Positions 1-9,087 of a stretch of 64,000 bases of DNA are shown here, in pieces (within the stretch, counting starts at the first letter, position 1; the number at the start of each line of letters is the position of its first letter). Both the position numbers and the translations under genes were made by a program. This DNA is from Ruegeria aquimaris (lineage in GTDB: Bacteria > Pseudomonadota > Alphaproteobacteria > Rhodobacterales > Rhodobacteraceae): NCBI RefSeq assembly GCF_025751555.1, contig NZ_JAOWLB010000017.1, positions 43,503 to 107,502 on the forward strand, written 5' to 3'. The notes beneath the pieces were generated by a model. The model made no database searches and was not told the origin of the DNA. It worked only from the letters and a program-made list of their open reading frames with translations.

Positions 1-203
1 TTGCGCAGAACCTCGACGGATCAGCCCGCTACTTGCTGATGATGCTCGACCAGTTCGGCGAGGGCTCTCTGGCCCTTGCGGCATACAACGCTGGCCCTGA
101 GGCGGTCACACGCCACGGCGGCATTCCCCCTTTTCGCGAAACCCAAGGGCATGTGGCCCGTGTGACCGCCGTGTTTGAGCGGCTCAGAGGAGATCTTTCA
201 TGA
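1..203 (+). CDS. virB1: VirB1-like lytic transglycosylase, C-terminal end only (cut by window edge)
   Basis: The open frame enters from the left edge (first whole codon at position 3) and ends at TGA 201-203. The 66 visible residues carry the C-terminal part of an SLT/lysozyme-like fold: a helix followed by [10 protein letters not shown], the conserved Tyr/Asn segment of lytic transglycosylases, then [16 protein letters not shown]. This class of protein opens the peptidoglycan so that a type IV secretion channel can be assembled. The stop overlaps the virB2 start (ATGA at 200-203), so it leads the virB operon. Signal peptide and catalytic Glu lie outside the window. A second transglycosylase is encoded at 3393-4559. 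Confidence 0.85.
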   Translation, partial: AQNLDGSARYLLMMLDQFGEGSLALAAYNAGPEAVTRHGGIPPFRETQGHVARVTAVFERLRGDLS

Positions 204-514
204 CATCGAGAAAACGTCAAAGCGTGCTCCGCACGCGGGCGATCACCGCGTCCGGCGCGATGGCCCTTATAGTGCTGGCGGGTCCAGCGCTTGCGCAGAG
301 CATTGACCTCTCGCCGGTGCAGACCCTGCTTCAAGGCATTGTCGATGCGATCACCGGTCCCTTGGGGATCGTGATCGGAACGCTTGCGCTGATCGGGGTG
401 TTCCTTTCCTGGCTCTTTGGCATCCTCGACTTTCGTCAGGCGCTCTGGGTCGTGGTTGCAATCGCCGGCATCGCCGCAGCACCCACCATCGTCGCCGCCA
501 TCTGGACCACCTGA
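200..514 (+). CDS. virB2: VirB2 / TrbC-family conjugative pilin
   Basis: A 104-residue protein with an N-terminal signal sequence ending near ALAQS (about residues 30-33) and two hydrophobic helices (about 50-72 and 78-100). This is the size and topology of VirB2/TrbC prepilins, which are cleaved and assembled into the T4SS pilus. The start is set by the ATGA overlap with the upstream transglycosylase and by GAGGAG seven bases before it. Pilins diverge strongly, so the call rests on topology and on its place before virB3 and virB4. Confidence 0.85.
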   Translation: MTSRKRQSVLRTRAITASGAMALIVLAGPALAQSIDLSPVQTLLQGIVDAITGPLGIVIGTLALIGVFLSWLFGILDFRQALWVVVAIAGIAAAPTIVAAIWTT

Positions 515-523
515 GCTCCATCC

Positions 524-802
524 ATGGCTGACCAGTCCCGCGTGTTCATCGGTCTTCTCAGGCCACCCAAGCTGATGGGCTTGCCGATCATGTACGCAAT
601 GGTCTGGCTCTTCGGCTCGACGCTTCTGTTCCTCTGGGTGCAGAGCTGGGTGGTGGCTGTGTTCGCGGGGCTGGCCTGGCCGGCGCTTTGGAAAGCCGCG
701 GACTGGGATCCGAACTTCCTCGATGTCCTGGTGATCACCCTGCAGGAAACCCCGCCCACGACGAACCGCAAGCTGCACGGAGGCGACAGCTATGCCCCGT
801 GA
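524..802 (+). CDS. virB3: VirB3 inner-membrane T4SS protein
   Basis: A 92-residue protein beginning with a cytoplasmic stretch (VFIGLLRPPKLMGLP) followed by a paired hydrophobic segment at about residues 22-55, the usual VirB3 arrangement. VirB3 sits with VirB4 and VirB8 at the inner-membrane base of the secretion channel. It lies between the pilin and the VirB4 ATPase and overlaps the virB4 start by 11 bases, implying coupled translation. The C-terminal tail (QETPPTTNRKLHGGDSYAP) is soluble. Confidence 0.85.
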   Translation: MADQSRVFIGLLRPPKLMGLPIMYAMVWLFGSTLLFLWVQSWVVAVFAGLAWPALWKAADWDPNFLDVLVITLQETPPTTNRKLHGGDSYAP

Positions 803-3176
803 TGGAATTGCCGATGAGGTTGAGAACGCCATCGATCCGCTGACCGCGCTACCCGCATGGGTCAAGGGCGAGAAGCGGCTCTCAATGATGCTGCCTTATG
901 TGAGCCTCGTGAACGACCGAACGATCCGGACACGCGGCAACGAGCTGATGCAATGCATCCGCCTCGAAGGGGTGAACAGCACCACGAGCGAGGACGGGCA
1001 TCTCGACCGGATCGGAGGGTTGCTGGCTGGCATCGTCGCGCAGGTCGGGACCGAGTTCTCATTCTACCTGCACAAGGTCTCGAAAGCGGTCGACGTGACC
1101 CTGCCGCCCATTCCGGGTGAGGGGTTTTCTGCCGCCGTCGACAAACGATGGCACGCGCATCTCGGCCGCGCGGGCTTGCGCGACAAGACGCTGACCCTGA
1201 CGGTGCTGAAGCGACCTGAGACCGGCAGCCGCTTGCCGTTAGGACTTGGGGCGTCTCGCTCGCGACATGCGGCCGACACCACCCGCCGCTTGCGCAAGCT
1301 CGACGAGGTCGTGGGGTTTCTGCTGTCCTCCTTCGACGAGTTGAAGCCCCGCTTGATGGCCGCCAGCAGCGGCAAGCTTCTGGGCTTCCTCGGTTCACTC
1401 AACACAGGCGAGGAGCACCCGCTCTTCCCCCGGTCGCGCCTCGGTGTGATCGCCGAGGACGTCGCAAATACCCGCGTCACCTTCCGCGGCACGACCATCG
1501 CACTCTCGGACGGTGCCGTCGGCGACAAGCTCGGGGCGATCTTTGCGGTGAAGAACTACCCCGCCAAGACCGATAGCCTGATGCTCGACGAGTTGAACTT
1601 GCCCGTCGACATGGTGGTCACGCACTCTTTTGTGCCGATCAACGCCAACATCATGGCGGGCCGGATCAAGCGGCAGCTGCGGCTAATGCAGGCCGCCAAT
1701 GACGGAGCCGTCAGTCTCGCCCAGGAACTGGAACTCGCGCAGGACGATCTGGAATCCAAACGCCTGATCTTCGGCGAGCACCACATGACCGTGGCCGTCT
1801 ATGCCCGCACCCAGACGGCGCTTGACGATATCGCGGCCGAAATCCGCAACATCTCCGCCACTTCCGGGATCAACCTGATCTCGGAAGCCTTCGGGGCGCG
1901 GGCGCATTTCATGGCGCAGCATCCCGGGAACACAGGGGCGCGCAGCCGCAAGGCCGCAATCACGAACCACAACTTCGCCGATCTCGCTACCTTCCACCGC
2001 ACCCCGCTCGGAAAGACAGGGCGGGAAGTCCCCTGGGGCGTGCCGATCACGCTCTTTCCGACACCCGAGCGCAGTGGTTTTCGCTTCAACTTCCACGAAC
2101 AGGGCGCGCCGGATCGCGAGCCCACGGGAGGCCACACGCTGATCCTCGGCCGTCCCGGCTCCGGCAAATCCGTCCTGGCGGCTTTCCTGATGACCATGGC
2201 ACGGCGGGCAGGTGCGCGAGTCTTCGTATTCGACTATCGCGCGGGCATGGAGATGGCCGTCCGCGCGCTCGGCGGCAGCTATTCGACCGTGCGGGCGGGG
2301 CGCCCCACGGGCCTCAATCCGCTCCAGACCGAGATCGACGTGCGGGGCCAGGCATGGCTTGCTGATTGGCTCGCGAGCCTCTTGGAGCGGCGCGATCGAC
2401 CGCTAACCCCGGTTCAGACCAACCGATTGCAGGAAGTCGTGCGCCAGAACGCGAGCGCAGGACATGCGGGCCTACGAAACTGGTCGGATTTCGCCTCGCT
2501 GCTGGTCTCGACCGATGACGAGGGCGATCTCTTCGAGCGTATGCAGGAATGGACGGCCGAGGGTCGCTACGGCTGGATCTTCGGGGCCAATGCCGAGGAC
2601 AGTTTCAGCATCGATGGAGACGTCGCGGGCTTTGACCTCACCGGCATCCTCGATTCCGAGAGCGAGCGGGAACGCATGGCGGTCCTGTCCTACCTCTTCC
2701 GCCGGGTCGAGCGGGTGATCGAGGACCGCAAGCCCACCATCATCGTCATCGACGAGGCATGGAAAGCCCTCGACAACGCCTATTTTGCGGAGCGGCTTAG
2801 CAACTGGCTGGTGACAGCCCGCAAGCAGAACGCCGTCGTCGTGATGATGACGCAATATGCCAGCCAGCTCGAGCGCACGCGCACCGGCAAGACCATCGTG
2901 GAAGCGGTGCCGACCCAGGTGCTCCTGCCCAACATTCGTGCTTCCGCCGCTGACTACGCGATGCTCGGCCTGACCGAGAAAGAGCTCGACGTGCTTCTGG
3001 GCGTCGGCTCGGCCTCGCGGCTCGCGCTTGTACGCGACGACCGTGGTTCCGTCGTGATCGATGCCGATCTCAGCGCGCTCGGCCCGCTCGTGACCATCCT
3101 TGGCGGAATGGAGAAGGGCGAAGCGCTTGTCGGCGCCGATTATCGCGAACGTCCTGATTTCTGGAGAGTGACATGA
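792..3176 (+). CDS. virB4: VirB4 T4SS ATPase (CagE/TrbE family)
   Basis: A 794-residue ATPase, the normal VirB4 length. The N-terminal half (about 1-430) is the CagE/TrbE/VirB domain. The C-terminal RecA-like ATPase has Walker A GRPGSGKS near residue 452 and Walker B IIVIDEAW near 649, followed by the conserved VVMMTQYASQL segment. VirB4 powers pilus biogenesis and substrate transfer at the inner membrane. It overlaps virB3 at its start and the next lipoprotein gene at its end (ATGA, 3173-3176). The frame is intact and all key motifs are present. Confidence 0.97.
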   Translation: MPRDGIADEVENAIDPLTALPAWVKGEKRLSMMLPYVSLVNDRTIRTRGNELMQCIRLEGVNSTTSEDGHLDRIGGLLAGIVAQVGTEFSFYLHKVSKAVDVTLPPIPGEGFSAAVDKRWHAHLGRAGLRDKTLTLTVLKRPETGSRLPLGLGASRSRHAADTTRRLRKLDEVVGFLLSSFDELKPRLMAASSGKLLGFLGSLNTGEEHPLFPRSRLGVIAEDVANTRVTFRGTTIALSDGAVGDKLGAIFAVKNYPAKTDSLMLDELNLPVDMVVTHSFVPINANIMAGRIKRQLRLMQAANDGAVSLAQELELAQDDLESKRLIFGEHHMTVAVYARTQTALDDIAAEIRNISATSGINLISEAFGARAHFMAQHPGNTGARSRKAAITNHNFADLATFHRTPLGKTGREVPWGVPITLFPTPERSGFRFNFHEQGAPDREPTGGHTLILGRPGSGKSVLAAFLMTMARRAGARVFVFDYRAGMEMAVRALGGSYSTVRAGRPTGLNPLQTEIDVRGQAWLADWLASLLERRDRPLTPVQTNRLQEVVRQNASAGHAGLRNWSDFASLLVSTDDEGDLFERMQEWTAEGRYGWIFGANAEDSFSIDGDVAGFDLTGILDSESERERMAVLSYLFRRVERVIEDRKPTIIVIDEAWKALDNAYFAERLSNWLVTARKQNAVVVMMTQYASQLERTRTGKTIVEAVPTQVLLPNIRASAADYAMLGLTEKELDVLLGVGSASRLALVRDDRGSVVIDADLSALGPLVTILGGMEKGEALVGADYRERPDFWRVT

Positions 3177-3388
3177 CCCGTACCATCATTCGCAGCGTCG
3201 TGCTGCTCGGGCTCGGCCTGACCCTGACAGCCTGTGCGCAGCATAACCCCGCAGAGGCCAACTGCTTCAATTTTCGCGAGGCTCCTGCGCAGGCAGGGAC
3301 CGCCACCGCCACGATCTCGACCATGGGGGCGGAGGTCACGCGCCGCGACACGGCCTGCGATTTCGTCCTCTTGGGGGCGGGCAGCTGA
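3173..3388 (+). CDS. Small T4SS-associated lipoprotein (VirB7-like position)
   Basis: A 71-residue protein whose N-terminus is a lipoprotein signal: positively charged start, hydrophobic stretch and the lipobox LTAC at about residues 18-21, giving a lipidated Cys. The mature part is about 50 residues with two further cysteines. In other T4SSs the small lipoprotein VirB7 anchors VirB9 in the outer membrane. This gene sits in the operon between virB4 and virB5 and could fill that role, but I see no sequence match that proves it. Translation is coupled to virB4 by ATGA overlap. Confidence 0.7.
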   Translation: MTRTIIRSVVLLGLGLTLTACAQHNPAEANCFNFREAPAQAGTATATISTMGAEVTRRDTACDFVLLGAGS

Positions 3389-3392
3389 GCCA

Positions 3393-4559
3393 ATGCGGAC
3401 CTGGCTTCCTCTCTCGATGATCGGCTTTGCACTGGCAGGTCCCACGGCGGGGCCAGCGGTCGCCCAAGGCGTGCCGACCTTCGATCTGCGCCTCTTCGCA
3501 GAGCGGCAGGCCATCCTTGAGCAGACCGATCGGGACCTGGCACTGCAGCAGGACCGGCTAAGCCGCGAGGAGGAACTGGCCGAGATCGAGCGCCAGCAAC
3601 TCGCCTCCCTCGAAGGGCTGATGGATGCCATGTCGCTTGGCGCTGGATACGTGGCCGAAACCGTGGCGGGGCTCGAGGCGGGGCAGGGAGCGGTAGACGA
3701 CGTCGAAAGCGCGGCCGCCAGTCTTTATGCGCCCGAGGACACCAATCCAGCGGCAGCGCGGATGTTCGGCGATGCCCGGGAGGGGATCGAGGAGCTGATC
3801 ATCCGCGCAGCACGCGACACCCATAGTCTGTCCGGGATCGGCCGCGCAGGTCTTTCGCTCGTGCAATGGCGCTGCCTCCTGCAGGCGCTGATCTGGCAGG
3901 AAAGCCGTTTCCAGATCGGGGCACGCTCACCCGTGGGGGCGTTCGGCCTCACCCAGATCATGCCCGGTACCGCAGGCGATCTCGGGATCTACCCGGCCTA
4001 TTACGACGATCCCTATCTGCAGGTCACGGGCGGTGCGCGATACCTCGCCCAGATGCTGAACATGTTCGATGGCAACATCATCCATGCGCTCGCCGCCTAT
4101 AACGCCGGTCCGGGCAATGTGCAGGATTATGGCGGTGTGCCGCCCTTCGCGGAAACCCAGCATTATGTCGTGGTGATCCCGCAGCAGTACAACAGCTACC
4201 TCGCGGCCGTGGGCGGCATCGATGCGCTCGGCACCATCGACCCTGTGCTCCTCGCCAACGCGAGTTTCAGCCTCTCGGCCCATGGCGCCGGGGTCTATGG
4301 CGATTATTCGCTGGTCTCGGTCCGTGCCGCCGCCCTGCGCGTGCAGGACATCATCACCCGCATCGGTGAGACCGAGGATCTCCACGAGGCCATCGCGCTC
4401 AACACCTATGCCCGGGCCGAACTGGCCCGGCTGGTCGCAATCCGGACCCGGATCAAGGCCGCCCGAACCGAGCCACTCAGTGCCGAGCAGATCGCCTTGG
4501 CGGCGGCCCAGGCTGCCGAGCGGCAATTCATGGATTTCAGTCAGGAGGATTTGCGTTGA
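3393..4559 (+). CDS. Lytic transglycosylase with VirB5-like N- and C-terminal ends
   Basis: Start chosen at ATG 3393, which gives a clean signal peptide ending at AVAQG; the longer in-frame version lacks one. The 388-residue product has a coiled-coil-rich N-terminus (about 25-110), an SLT domain around residues 165-280 (QESRF with the likely catalytic Glu, [21 protein letters not shown]), and a helical C-terminus. Its mature N-terminus (AQGVPTFD) and its C-terminus (ERQFMDFSQEDL) resemble those of the VirB5 encoded next (AQGVPTVD; ERRYMDFTLPDL). This suggests a VirB5-type protein carrying a muramidase domain. It probably acts in the periplasm in channel or pilus assembly. Confidence 0.85.
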   Translation: MRTWLPLSMIGFALAGPTAGPAVAQGVPTFDLRLFAERQAILEQTDRDLALQQDRLSREEELAEIERQQLASLEGLMDAMSLGAGYVAETVAGLEAGQGAVDDVESAAASLYAPEDTNPAAARMFGDAREGIEELIIRAARDTHSLSGIGRAGLSLVQWRCLLQALIWQESRFQIGARSPVGAFGLTQIMPGTAGDLGIYPAYYDDPYLQVTGGARYLAQMLNMFDGNIIHALAAYNAGPGNVQDYGGVPPFAETQHYVVVIPQQYNSYLAAVGGIDALGTIDPVLLANASFSLSAHGAGVYGDYSLVSVRAAALRVQDIITRIGETEDLHEAIALNTYARAELARLVAIRTRIKAARTEPLSAEQIALAAAQAAERQFMDFSQEDLR

Positions 4560-5353
4560 ACCTGCGCCTGCCCCGTTCCCTTTTCGCCGGTAGCATCGCT
4601 CTCGCGCTTGCCCTCAATGTCACCGGACCTGCCGCGGCACAGGGTGTGCCCACGGTGGACACGCAGAACATAGCTCAGGAAATCCGCCAGCTCCAACAGA
4701 TGCTGCAGGATTTCGGGATCCAGACCGATCTTCTGGACAATGCGTTGGAGCAACTGGACATGCTGCAAAGCCAGCTCGATCAGCTGAACGAGATGTATGC
4801 CTCGCTCACCGGGCCGCGCAGCATCCTCGGGCTTGCCATGGGCGGGGACCTCGACACCTTGCTTGAGGCCAACTTCGAAGACATCCCCGGCCTGATCCGA
4901 GGCATCCAGGCGGGCGATTGGAGCGCGCTCATCGGGCCCAATGCCGGGCCCATGCGCACGCAGATGGAACAGGCGCTGGCAAGCGCCGGGTTCGACGAGG
5001 ATTCACTCCGCGAGATCGCCACCAGCGGCAATCCGGGCGCCGAAGGCGTGGCCACGCGGGCAACCACAGGTGCTGTGATGTCGGCGGCGGCGCAGAACAG
5101 CCACGCAGAGGCGGAGCAGTCTCTCGAACGGGTGGAACGTCTGGTCGAGATGATCCCCGACATGGAGGATCTCAAAGCCTCGATGGATCATAACACACGC
5201 GTCACGGCGGAACTCGCCATCGCCATGACCCGGATGTGGGAGCTGGAAGCGATCCAAACCCTAGGCGCAGGCAATGCAGGCGTGGTTGACGCCGCCACCG
5301 TTGCCGAAGAACGCCGCTACATGGACTTCACCTTGCCGGATCTTGAGCCATGA
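4556..5353 (+). CDS. virB5: VirB5 minor pilin / adhesin (TTG start)
   Basis: A 265-residue secreted protein: signal peptide ending at AAAQG, then long amphipathic helices (about 35-85) and the family-like C-terminal region. VirB5 proteins sit at the pilus tip and aid pilus assembly and host contact. The start is TTG at 4556, fixed by AGGAGG at 4543-4548 and by a TTGA overlap with the preceding stop; no suitable ATG lies nearby. The end overlaps virB8 by ATGA (5350-5353). Confidence 0.85.
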   Translation: MNLRLPRSLFAGSIALALALNVTGPAAAQGVPTVDTQNIAQEIRQLQQMLQDFGIQTDLLDNALEQLDMLQSQLDQLNEMYASLTGPRSILGLAMGGDLDTLLEANFEDIPGLIRGIQAGDWSALIGPNAGPMRTQMEQALASAGFDEDSLREIATSGNPGAEGVATRATTGAVMSAAAQNSHAEAEQSLERVERLVEMIPDMEDLKASMDHNTRVTAELAIAMTRMWELEAIQTLGAGNAGVVDAATVAEERRYMDFTLPDLEP

Positions 5354-6015
5354 GTGGGGCAGGGGTGATGACTGCGCGCGAGCTCGTGGAAGAGGAACTT
5401 GTCTACGGTGCCCTGCGCCGGGAACAGCTTTGGCGGATGATCGGCATTTCCGGGGCAGGCTTTGGCGTATTCGGCTGTTTGACGGCTGCGGCTGTCGCGC
5501 TGATGGTCGAGACGCCGCCTCCCGTGGTTGTCCCCTACGATCCCGCGACCGGGATGGCGCTCCCCAATGCCACGGTTGAAACCGTGTCGCTCGCCGAACG
5601 GCCTGCCGTGATCGAAGCGCAAATCTACCGCTACATTCTCGACCGCGAAACCTACAACCAGCTCGACAACGATCTTCGCGTCCGCCGTGTCCTCGCACAG
5701 TCCTCCGGATCGGCCGAAGCCAACATGCGCGCGATGTGGACATCGGGGCAGGACAGCTATCCGCCGACGCGTTACGGGGCTGCGGCCGAGATGGCCGTTG
5801 AGATCGCATCGATCACCCTTATTGGCGATAACCGCGCCCAGGTGCGGCTCAGAAAGCGCCTGACAAGCCCGCAAGGGGTACAGGATGGATCGTTCACTGC
5901 CACGTTGATGTTCGAATTCCGGCCCGAGCGGACCCGCGCGATCGACGATGTTTGGCAAAACCCTTTCGGCTTCACCGTTACCCAATATGCCATCCGATCG
6001 GACCGTTCCGAATGA
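5350..6015 (+). CDS. virB8: VirB8 inner-membrane assembly factor
   Basis: A 221-residue bitopic protein: short cytoplasmic N-terminus (about 1-35), one membrane helix (about 36-58), then a periplasmic NTF2-like domain typical of VirB8 (YILDRETYN, QVRLRKRL, ATLMFEF, NPFGFTVTQY). VirB8 nucleates assembly of the T4SS core and contacts VirB9, VirB10 and VirB5. It overlaps both neighbours by four bases. Confidence 0.93.
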   Translation: MSGAGVMTARELVEEELVYGALRREQLWRMIGISGAGFGVFGCLTAAAVALMVETPPPVVVPYDPATGMALPNATVETVSLAERPAVIEAQIYRYILDRETYNQLDNDLRVRRVLAQSSGSAEANMRAMWTSGQDSYPPTRYGAAAEMAVEIASITLIGDNRAQVRLRKRLTSPQGVQDGSFTATLMFEFRPERTRAIDDVWQNPFGFTVTQYAIRSDRSE

Positions 6016-6713
6016 CTAGCACTCCAATCTCTGCGCTGCTGGCCGCCAGTATTCTCGCGTTCGCGGGAACGACTGCTTTGGCCGAAACTACGCCCCGTCC
6101 AGGTTCTCATGACAATCGCGTGCGCGTCGCGACCTGGACTGAAGGCCAGGTTTACCGTGTCGTCACGACTCTGACCCGCGTCACCACAGTCGAATTCGGT
6201 GAGGGTGAAACCATCCGCTCGATCATCGCCGGCGATACGGTCGGGTTTCAATTCGACGGTGTCCCGGGTGGCCGTGCCTTCGCCATCAAGCCAACAGCAT
6301 CTGGCGTCGCCACCAACATCACCGTCTACACCAACCGTCGCTCCTACTACTTCCATGTCGCCGAAGCCCGGGAGACGCCGCATTATGTCGTTCAGTTCCG
6401 CTATCCTGAAAACCACGTGCAACCCACCAGGGCGGTTGCGGCCGATGCGCCGAATGCGAACTATGCGGTCAGCGCCCGAGAAGAGTTCACGCCGACGGCC
6501 ATCTGGGATGATGGTACCTTCACGTATTTCCGGTTCGCACGGAATGCGCCGGTGCCCGCCATCTTCCGTTATTCGAACGGCAGGGAACGCGCGGTGAACA
6601 GCCAAGCCTTGAGTAACGGCGTCATCCGCGTGTCCGGCGTCAACCTACAATGGGTCCTTCGCCTTGGCGAAGAGGTGGTTTGCGTCCAGGACGCAGGACA
6701 GGCCACATCATGA
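6012..6713 (+). CDS. virB9: VirB9 outer-membrane core component
   Basis: Start at ATG 6012, which overlaps the virB8 stop (ATGA) and exposes a normal signal peptide ending at TALAE. The 233-residue product has the VirB9/TrbG/CagX fold: an N-terminal beta-rich domain (GQVYRVVTTLTRVTTVEF) and a C-terminal domain (TAIWDDGTFTYFRF, PAIFRYSNGRE, WVLRLGEEVVCV). With VirB10 and a VirB7-like lipoprotein it forms the outer-membrane ring of the channel. Confidence 0.95.
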   Translation: MTSTPISALLAASILAFAGTTALAETTPRPGSHDNRVRVATWTEGQVYRVVTTLTRVTTVEFGEGETIRSIIAGDTVGFQFDGVPGGRAFAIKPTASGVATNITVYTNRRSYYFHVAEARETPHYVVQFRYPENHVQPTRAVAADAPNANYAVSAREEFTPTAIWDDGTFTYFRFARNAPVPAIFRYSNGRERAVNSQALSNGVIRVSGVNLQWVLRLGEEVVCVQDAGQATS

Positions 6714-8035
6714 CCGAAGGTACGGAAGACCTCGCCGCGCGCCTCGCGGCTCTCGAAGGCTCGACAGGCAAAGCGAAGGCAAGCAAGCGGCCTGCGCCGC
6801 TTGCCGCGATCCTTGGGGTCGTCGGCATCGCGGCAGCAGGCGGTCTGGCATGGGCTGCCCTGCAGCCGTCAGCAGAAGCACCAATGGCGACCGCCGCGCC
6901 GGAGGAGTTCCAGAGCAGCGGCCCCGGATTCGGAGATTTGGCGCCGATTTCTGCCCCGCAGCCCAGCCAAGCCCCGCCTGCGGACACAGGTCCGAGCGAG
7001 TCGGAACTCGCGCTGATGGAAAGTCTTGCGACATTGAGAGCGGAACTCGAGGACCTGCGCGCAAGACCGGCCGAGGCCGCAGATAGCGGGGCGGAGCAGG
7101 CGATTGCGGACCTGACGGCGCAAATTGCCACCTTACAGGAAGCATCCGCCGAGGCTCAGCGTGCCCTCGAGCGGCAGCTGACCGAGCGGGATCGCGAATT
7201 GAATCAGCTCCGCATGGACTTGGAGCTTGCACGGCTTGTACCACCAGAGCCGACCTCATTGGGACCAAGTGAAGAAGAATTGCGGCTGGCCGAACTCGAA
7301 AGGCGGCGCGCAGCCGAAGCTGAGGCCCGCGCAGAGCGCATCGCGTCTCCTATGATCGCGTTCTCCGGGATGGGCGCGGGTGCGGATAGGGAGAATACGC
7401 TGGAAGCCGCGCGTCTGAATGCAGATGAAGCCTTTGTTCGTTCGGGCGCGCAACCAGCACAGGTGACACGTGCCGAAGTGATCGCGAACCCATCGAACAC
7501 GGTTGTTCAGGGCACCATGATTCAGGCTGTGACAGAGACGGCCCTCGACAGCACACTGCCCGGCGCGATCCGCGCCATCGTCTCGGAAGACGTCCATTCT
7601 TTCGATGGAACGCGTATCCTGATCCCGCGCGGCGCGCGGCTGATCGGGCGCTACCGCTCCGATGTCGCACTCGCCCAATCGCGCGTCATGGTGGCATGGG
7701 ATCGGATCATCTTGCCCGATAATCAGACCGTGCAGATCAGCGCCTTCGGTGGAGACGAACTCGGCCGTACTGGCACCACCGGGTTTGTCGACACCCGTTT
7801 CGCGCAACGCTTCGGCTCCGCCGCGCTGATCTCCTTGATCGGCGCCTTGCCTGCGGCTGCAGCGGGTCAAATCGACAGCGAGGCGGCGGCCGATGTTGCG
7901 AGTGATGTCGGCACCGACCTGCGCGATAGTACGCAAAGCGTGATGCAGGACTATCTGGCGATCCGGCCAGTGATACATGTCGATCAGGGCACACGGATCA
8001 CGGTCATGGTTGATCGTGACCTCGAGATTTTCTGA
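6710..8035 (+). CDS. virB10: VirB10 core channel protein (TrbI family)
   Basis: Start at ATG 6710, overlapping the virB9 stop. The 441-residue product has a cytoplasmic N-terminus, a membrane helix at about residues 27-47, a Pro-rich and coiled-coil periplasmic linker (about 55-210), and the C-terminal TrbI/VirB10 beta-barrel domain (MIQAVTETALDSTLPG, GTRILIPRGARLIGRY, RTGTTGFVDTRF). It spans both membranes and transmits the ATPase signal to the outer pore. The gene is complete. Confidence 0.96.
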   Translation: MTEGTEDLAARLAALEGSTGKAKASKRPAPLAAILGVVGIAAAGGLAWAALQPSAEAPMATAAPEEFQSSGPGFGDLAPISAPQPSQAPPADTGPSESELALMESLATLRAELEDLRARPAEAADSGAEQAIADLTAQIATLQEASAEAQRALERQLTERDRELNQLRMDLELARLVPPEPTSLGPSEEELRLAELERRRAAEAEARAERIASPMIAFSGMGAGADRENTLEAARLNADEAFVRSGAQPAQVTRAEVIANPSNTVVQGTMIQAVTETALDSTLPGAIRAIVSEDVHSFDGTRILIPRGARLIGRYRSDVALAQSRVMVAWDRIILPDNQTVQISAFGGDELGRTGTTGFVDTRFAQRFGSAALISLIGALPAAAAGQIDSEAAADVASDVGTDLRDSTQSVMQDYLAIRPVIHVDQGTRITVMVDRDLEIF

Positions 8036-8036
8036 C

Positions 8037-9071
8037 ATGGCTGCGAGTTATCTGGAAGCGTCGCTCGACCGTTTCGGCCCCGAGGTCCTGCGCGACGACA
8101 CGATCGAGATCTGCATCAATCCCGACGGACAAGTCTGGGGCGAATTCCAGGGCGACCACTTCATGCGAGGTCTCGGCAGCCCGCTGAGCCCAACCGAGAT
8201 CAAGGACCTCGGCAACCAGATTGCCTCCGCCGCCTCGACCACACTCAGCACCAAGAAGCCTATCGTCTCGGTCTCGATCCTATATCGAGATCGCCCGATC
8301 CGCGCGCAGGTGATCCAGCCGCCGGCAGTCGAGGGCGGGTTTTCAATATCGTTGCGGTTCTTCTCCTCCCTGCCGCTGGAGGCAATTCGGCTCGGCTTCC
8401 TCTATGGAAAGGTGCGCAGCCTCGAATGTCTGCGGCGCGAACGAAACGCCGCGCTGCGCAATGTGGTTGCCTCCGGCGACATCGACGCCGCGCTGCGCTT
8501 CTGCGTCGAGAACAAGCTCAACATGATCGTTTCGGGCGGCACATCGACCGGCAAGACGGTCGCGGCGCGCAAGATCCTTTCGCTGATCCCGCCCGAAGAG
8601 CGGATCATCACCATCGAGGAGGCGGCCGAGCTGCGCCCCGAGCAGCCCAATGCCGTGACGTTGATCGCGGACCGGGACACGGATGCCCGCAGTGCCGATG
8701 TGCTCTTGGCCTCAACGCTTCGCATGCGACCCGACCGGATCGTCCTGGGCGAAGTCCGCGGGCGCGAGGCGATGACGTTTCTCGAGGCAATCAACACCGG
8801 CCACGGTGGATCGCTGACTACGCTGCATGCCGAGACCCCACAACTTGCTGTCCGCCGCCTCGCCATCGCCGCCCTGAAAACCGATGTGCCAATGACCTAC
8901 GCCGACATGATCGATTATATTGAGGGCTCGATCGACGTGATCATTCAGGCAGGCCGCCATGAAGGCGCGCGCGGGATCACCGAGTTCTTTCTCCCGGGCC
9001 AAACCACAGATTTGAACCTCGACACGGTCGACGGCAGAGGCAACAAGAGTCCCTCCGTTGCCGCTGAGTAA
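8037..9071 (+). CDS. virB11: VirB11 secretion ATPase
   Basis: Start at ATG 8037, one base after the virB10 stop. The 344-residue hexameric ATPase shows Walker A GGTSTGKT at about 166-173, an Asp box (IITIEEAAEL), Walker B (RIVLGEVRGREA) and a His box (GHGGSLTTLHAE). VirB11 acts at the cytoplasmic base of the T4SS and switches it between pilus assembly and DNA export. All motifs of the family are intact. Confidence 0.97.
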   Translation: MAASYLEASLDRFGPEVLRDDTIEICINPDGQVWGEFQGDHFMRGLGSPLSPTEIKDLGNQIASAASTTLSTKKPIVSVSILYRDRPIRAQVIQPPAVEGGFSISLRFFSSLPLEAIRLGFLYGKVRSLECLRRERNAALRNVVASGDIDAALRFCVENKLNMIVSGGTSTGKTVAARKILSLIPPEERIITIEEAAELRPEQPNAVTLIADRDTDARSADVLLASTLRMRPDRIVLGEVRGREAMTFLEAINTGHGGSLTTLHAETPQLAVRRLAIAALKTDVPMTYADMIDYIEGSIDVIIQAGRHEGARGITEFFLPGQTTDLNLDTVDGRGNKSPSVAAE

Positions 9072-9087
9072 GAAAGGAACCCCCCAG

